Positions 5,646-6,697 of a DNA stretch of 6,697 bases are shown piece by piece (positions within the stretch are counted from its first letter, which is position 1; every line of letters begins with the position of its first letter). The translations under genes and the position numbers were made by a program. Location of the stretch: NCBI GenBank assembly GCA_946886545.1, contig CAMPIU010000169.1:1-6697 (forward strand), in the 5' to 3' direction. The notes below the pieces were generated by a model that was given only the letters and a program-made list of their open reading frames with translations, did not search any database and was not told the origin of the DNA. This DNA comes from an uncultured Flavobacteriales bacterium (GTDB taxonomy: Bacteria; Bacteroidota; Bacteroidia; Flavobacteriales; Crocinitomicaceae).

Positions 5646-6563
5646 TTACTGCTCCAGAATCGCTTCCTCCAAATACTTCCCAAGGAAATATACATCTTCA
5701 AATGAATTGTAAAGAGGAACCGGTGCTACACGAATTACATTCGGTTCTCTCCAATCTGCAACCACTCCTTTTTCAGAAATTGCATCAAAGATCTGTTTTC
5801 CTTTTCCATGAACCAGGATCGATAATTGTGCTCCGCGGCGTTTTGGTTCTTTCGGAGTAATGATCTCGAATCTGCATTTATCAGCATGTTTTTCCGATAA
5901 GCCATCTAAAATGAACTCAAGATAACCTGTCAATGATTCACTTTTGGCTTTGAGTTTGTCCATTCCAACCTCATCAAAAATTTCCAATGATGCCCAGTGT
6001 GCAGCCATTCCCAGAACAGGAGCATTACTTAATTGCCAGCCTTCAGCTCCTTCCATCGGAACAAATCCGGGTTCCATTTGAAAACGTGTACTTTTATCAT
6101 AACCCCACCATCCTGCAAAACGCGGAAGTGAAGCATTTTTTGCATGCTTTTCATGAACAAACATCCCGGAAACTCCTCCAGGACTTGAATTCAGGTATTT
6201 GTACGAGCACCAGGCAGCAAAATCTACTCCCCATTCGTGCAATTTAACCGGAATGTTTCCGGCGGCATGAGCAAGATCAAAACCAACCATCGCCCCAACT
6301 CCTTTACCTGCTTTGGTAATTGCTTCCATGTCGAGCAACTGACCAGTATAATAATTCACGCCTCCAAACATAACTAAGGCAAGAGAATCTCCCAATTCCA
6401 GGATTTTAGCTAAAATATCTTCATCCCTCAAAGTATGTTCTCCTTCACGCGGACTCATTCCCACTAAATCCGTTTCCGGATTCAAACCATGAAAACGAAC
6501 TTGCGATTCCAACGCATACAATTCGCTTGGGAAAGCTTTTGCTTCACACAAAATTTTTGTCAT
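5646..6563 (-). CDS. kynU: Kynureninase, lacking its N-terminal region
   Basis: Kynureninase is a PLP enzyme that cleaves (3-hydroxy)kynurenine to (3-hydroxy)anthranilate and L-alanine, next after KMO. The 305 residues cover only the part equivalent to human residues ~155-465; bacterial enzymes usually have ~415-430. Present are FPSE (11-14, PLP phosphate loop, human 165-168), Asp96 and His99 in FDLAHA (human Asp250/His253), and SYKYLN with Tyr121 and the PLP lysine Lys122 (human Tyr275/Lys276). Also present are Trp152 (human Trp305), Asn180 in LSNAPV (human Asn333), and RVAPVPLYNSF near the C-terminus. Missing is the N-terminal arm and the segment with the human Leu137/Thr138 phosphate-binding pair. 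Homology begins at about residue 3 (KILCEAKAFPS). The ATG at 6561-6563 is 1 nt after a thiolase stop, and there is an in-frame stop 9 nt upstream of it. It is therefore a truncated gene, probably inactive unless complemented, or a product of misassembly. Confidence 0.9.
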   Translation of the reverse strand: MTKILCEAKAFPSELYALESQVRFHGLNPETDLVGMSPREGEHTLRDEDILAKILELGDSLALVMFGGVNYYTGQLLDMEAITKAGKGVGAMVGFDLAHAAGNIPVKLHEWGVDFAAWCSYKYLNSSPGGVSGMFVHEKHAKNASLPRFAGWWGYDKSTRFQMEPGFVPMEGAEGWQLSNAPVLGMAAHWASLEIFDEVGMDKLKAKSESLTGYLEFILDGLSEKHADKCRFEIITPKEPKRRGAQLSILVHGKGKQIFDAISEKGVVADWREPNVIRVAPVPLYNSFEDVYFLGKYLEEAILEQ

Positions 6564-6564
6564 G

Positions 6565-6697
6565 TTACATTTTTAAATTTTCGTAAATGATCGCAGCGCC
6601 TTGCCCCACACCAACGCACATTGCAGCAAGGCCATATTTTACTTTTCTTCTTTTCATTTCGTGAAGCAAGGTTGCGCTGATGCGAACACCGCTACAT
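6565..6697 (-). CDS. Thiolase (acetyl-CoA acetyltransferase family), C-terminal end (cut by window edge)
   Basis: The last 43 codons of a thiolase run from the window edge to a TAA at 6565-6567. Translation gives [17 protein letters not shown], the helix that follows the HPxG(A/C)SG motif, then [19 protein letters not shown]. The second catalytic cysteine of thiolases lies in MCVGVGQG (CxG motif, equivalent to Cys378 of the Zoogloea enzyme). The C-terminus ends at the usual family position. Thiolases condense or cleave acyl-CoA (beta-oxidation or acetoacetyl-CoA synthesis); which one cannot be decided from this tail. The upstream catalytic Cys and His are outside the window. One nucleotide separates its stop from the ATG of the truncated kynureninase. 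Confidence 0.93.
   Translation of the reverse strand, partial: CSGVRISATLLHEMKRRKVKYGLAAMCVGVGQGAAIIYENLKM

Noticed and set aside
5630..6247. Plus-strand open frames opposite kynU
   Set aside because: They are antisense shadows of the kynureninase coding sequence.

Overview
The window looks like an ordinary chromosomal stretch from a member of the Bacteroidota, most likely order Flavobacteriales. This is inferred from AT-rich DNA, promoter boxes of the Bacteroidota type (TAnnTTTG), a near absence of Shine-Dalgarno sequences, a bacterial kynurenine 3-monooxygenase/kynureninase pair, and a small protein resembling a Bacteroidota-restricted family (DUF6495). No rRNA, tRNA, CRISPR array, insertion sequence or phage gene is visible.

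Layout. Positions 1-377 (minus) hold the N-terminal third of dxr (MEP isoprenoid pathway), cut by the window edge. Divergently on the plus strand lie three small genes. They are a DUF6495-like cytosolic protein (467-934), a lipocalin-like lipoprotein (1086-1487) followed by a strong terminator with a cUUCGg tetraloop, and a Suppressor-of-fused (SUFU) domain protein (1593-2207). From 2229 to the right edge everything is on the minus strand. In transcription order these are the C-terminal end of a thiolase (6565-6697), kynureninase lacking its N-terminus (5646-6563), kynurenine 3-monooxygenase (4172-5509), a four-helix membrane protein of unknown function (3579-4166), a secreted outer-membrane barrel-like protein (2596-3513) and an ArsC/Spx-family thiol protein (2229-2585).

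How the genes work together. KMO hydroxylates L-kynurenine, and kynureninase cleaves 3-hydroxykynurenine to 3-hydroxyanthranilate and alanine. This is the middle of the tryptophan-to-NAD/quinolinate route. The membrane protein follows kmo by 5 nt and is probably co-transcribed. The barrel protein and the ArsC-like gene are a second tight pair (10 nt apart).

No clearly undescribed multi-gene system is present. The most notable points are: (i) the kynureninase lacks roughly its first 115-155 residues and its remnant begins 1 nt after a thiolase stop codon, which means a real rearrangement or a chimeric assembly; (ii) three independent genes have a TAnnTTTG box only 4-5 nt before the start codon, predicting leaderless or nearly leaderless mRNAs; (iii) a degenerate inverted repeat of 'CCGCATAGG...' type lies between kynU and kmo; (iv) an isolated SUFU-domain gene has its own promoter.
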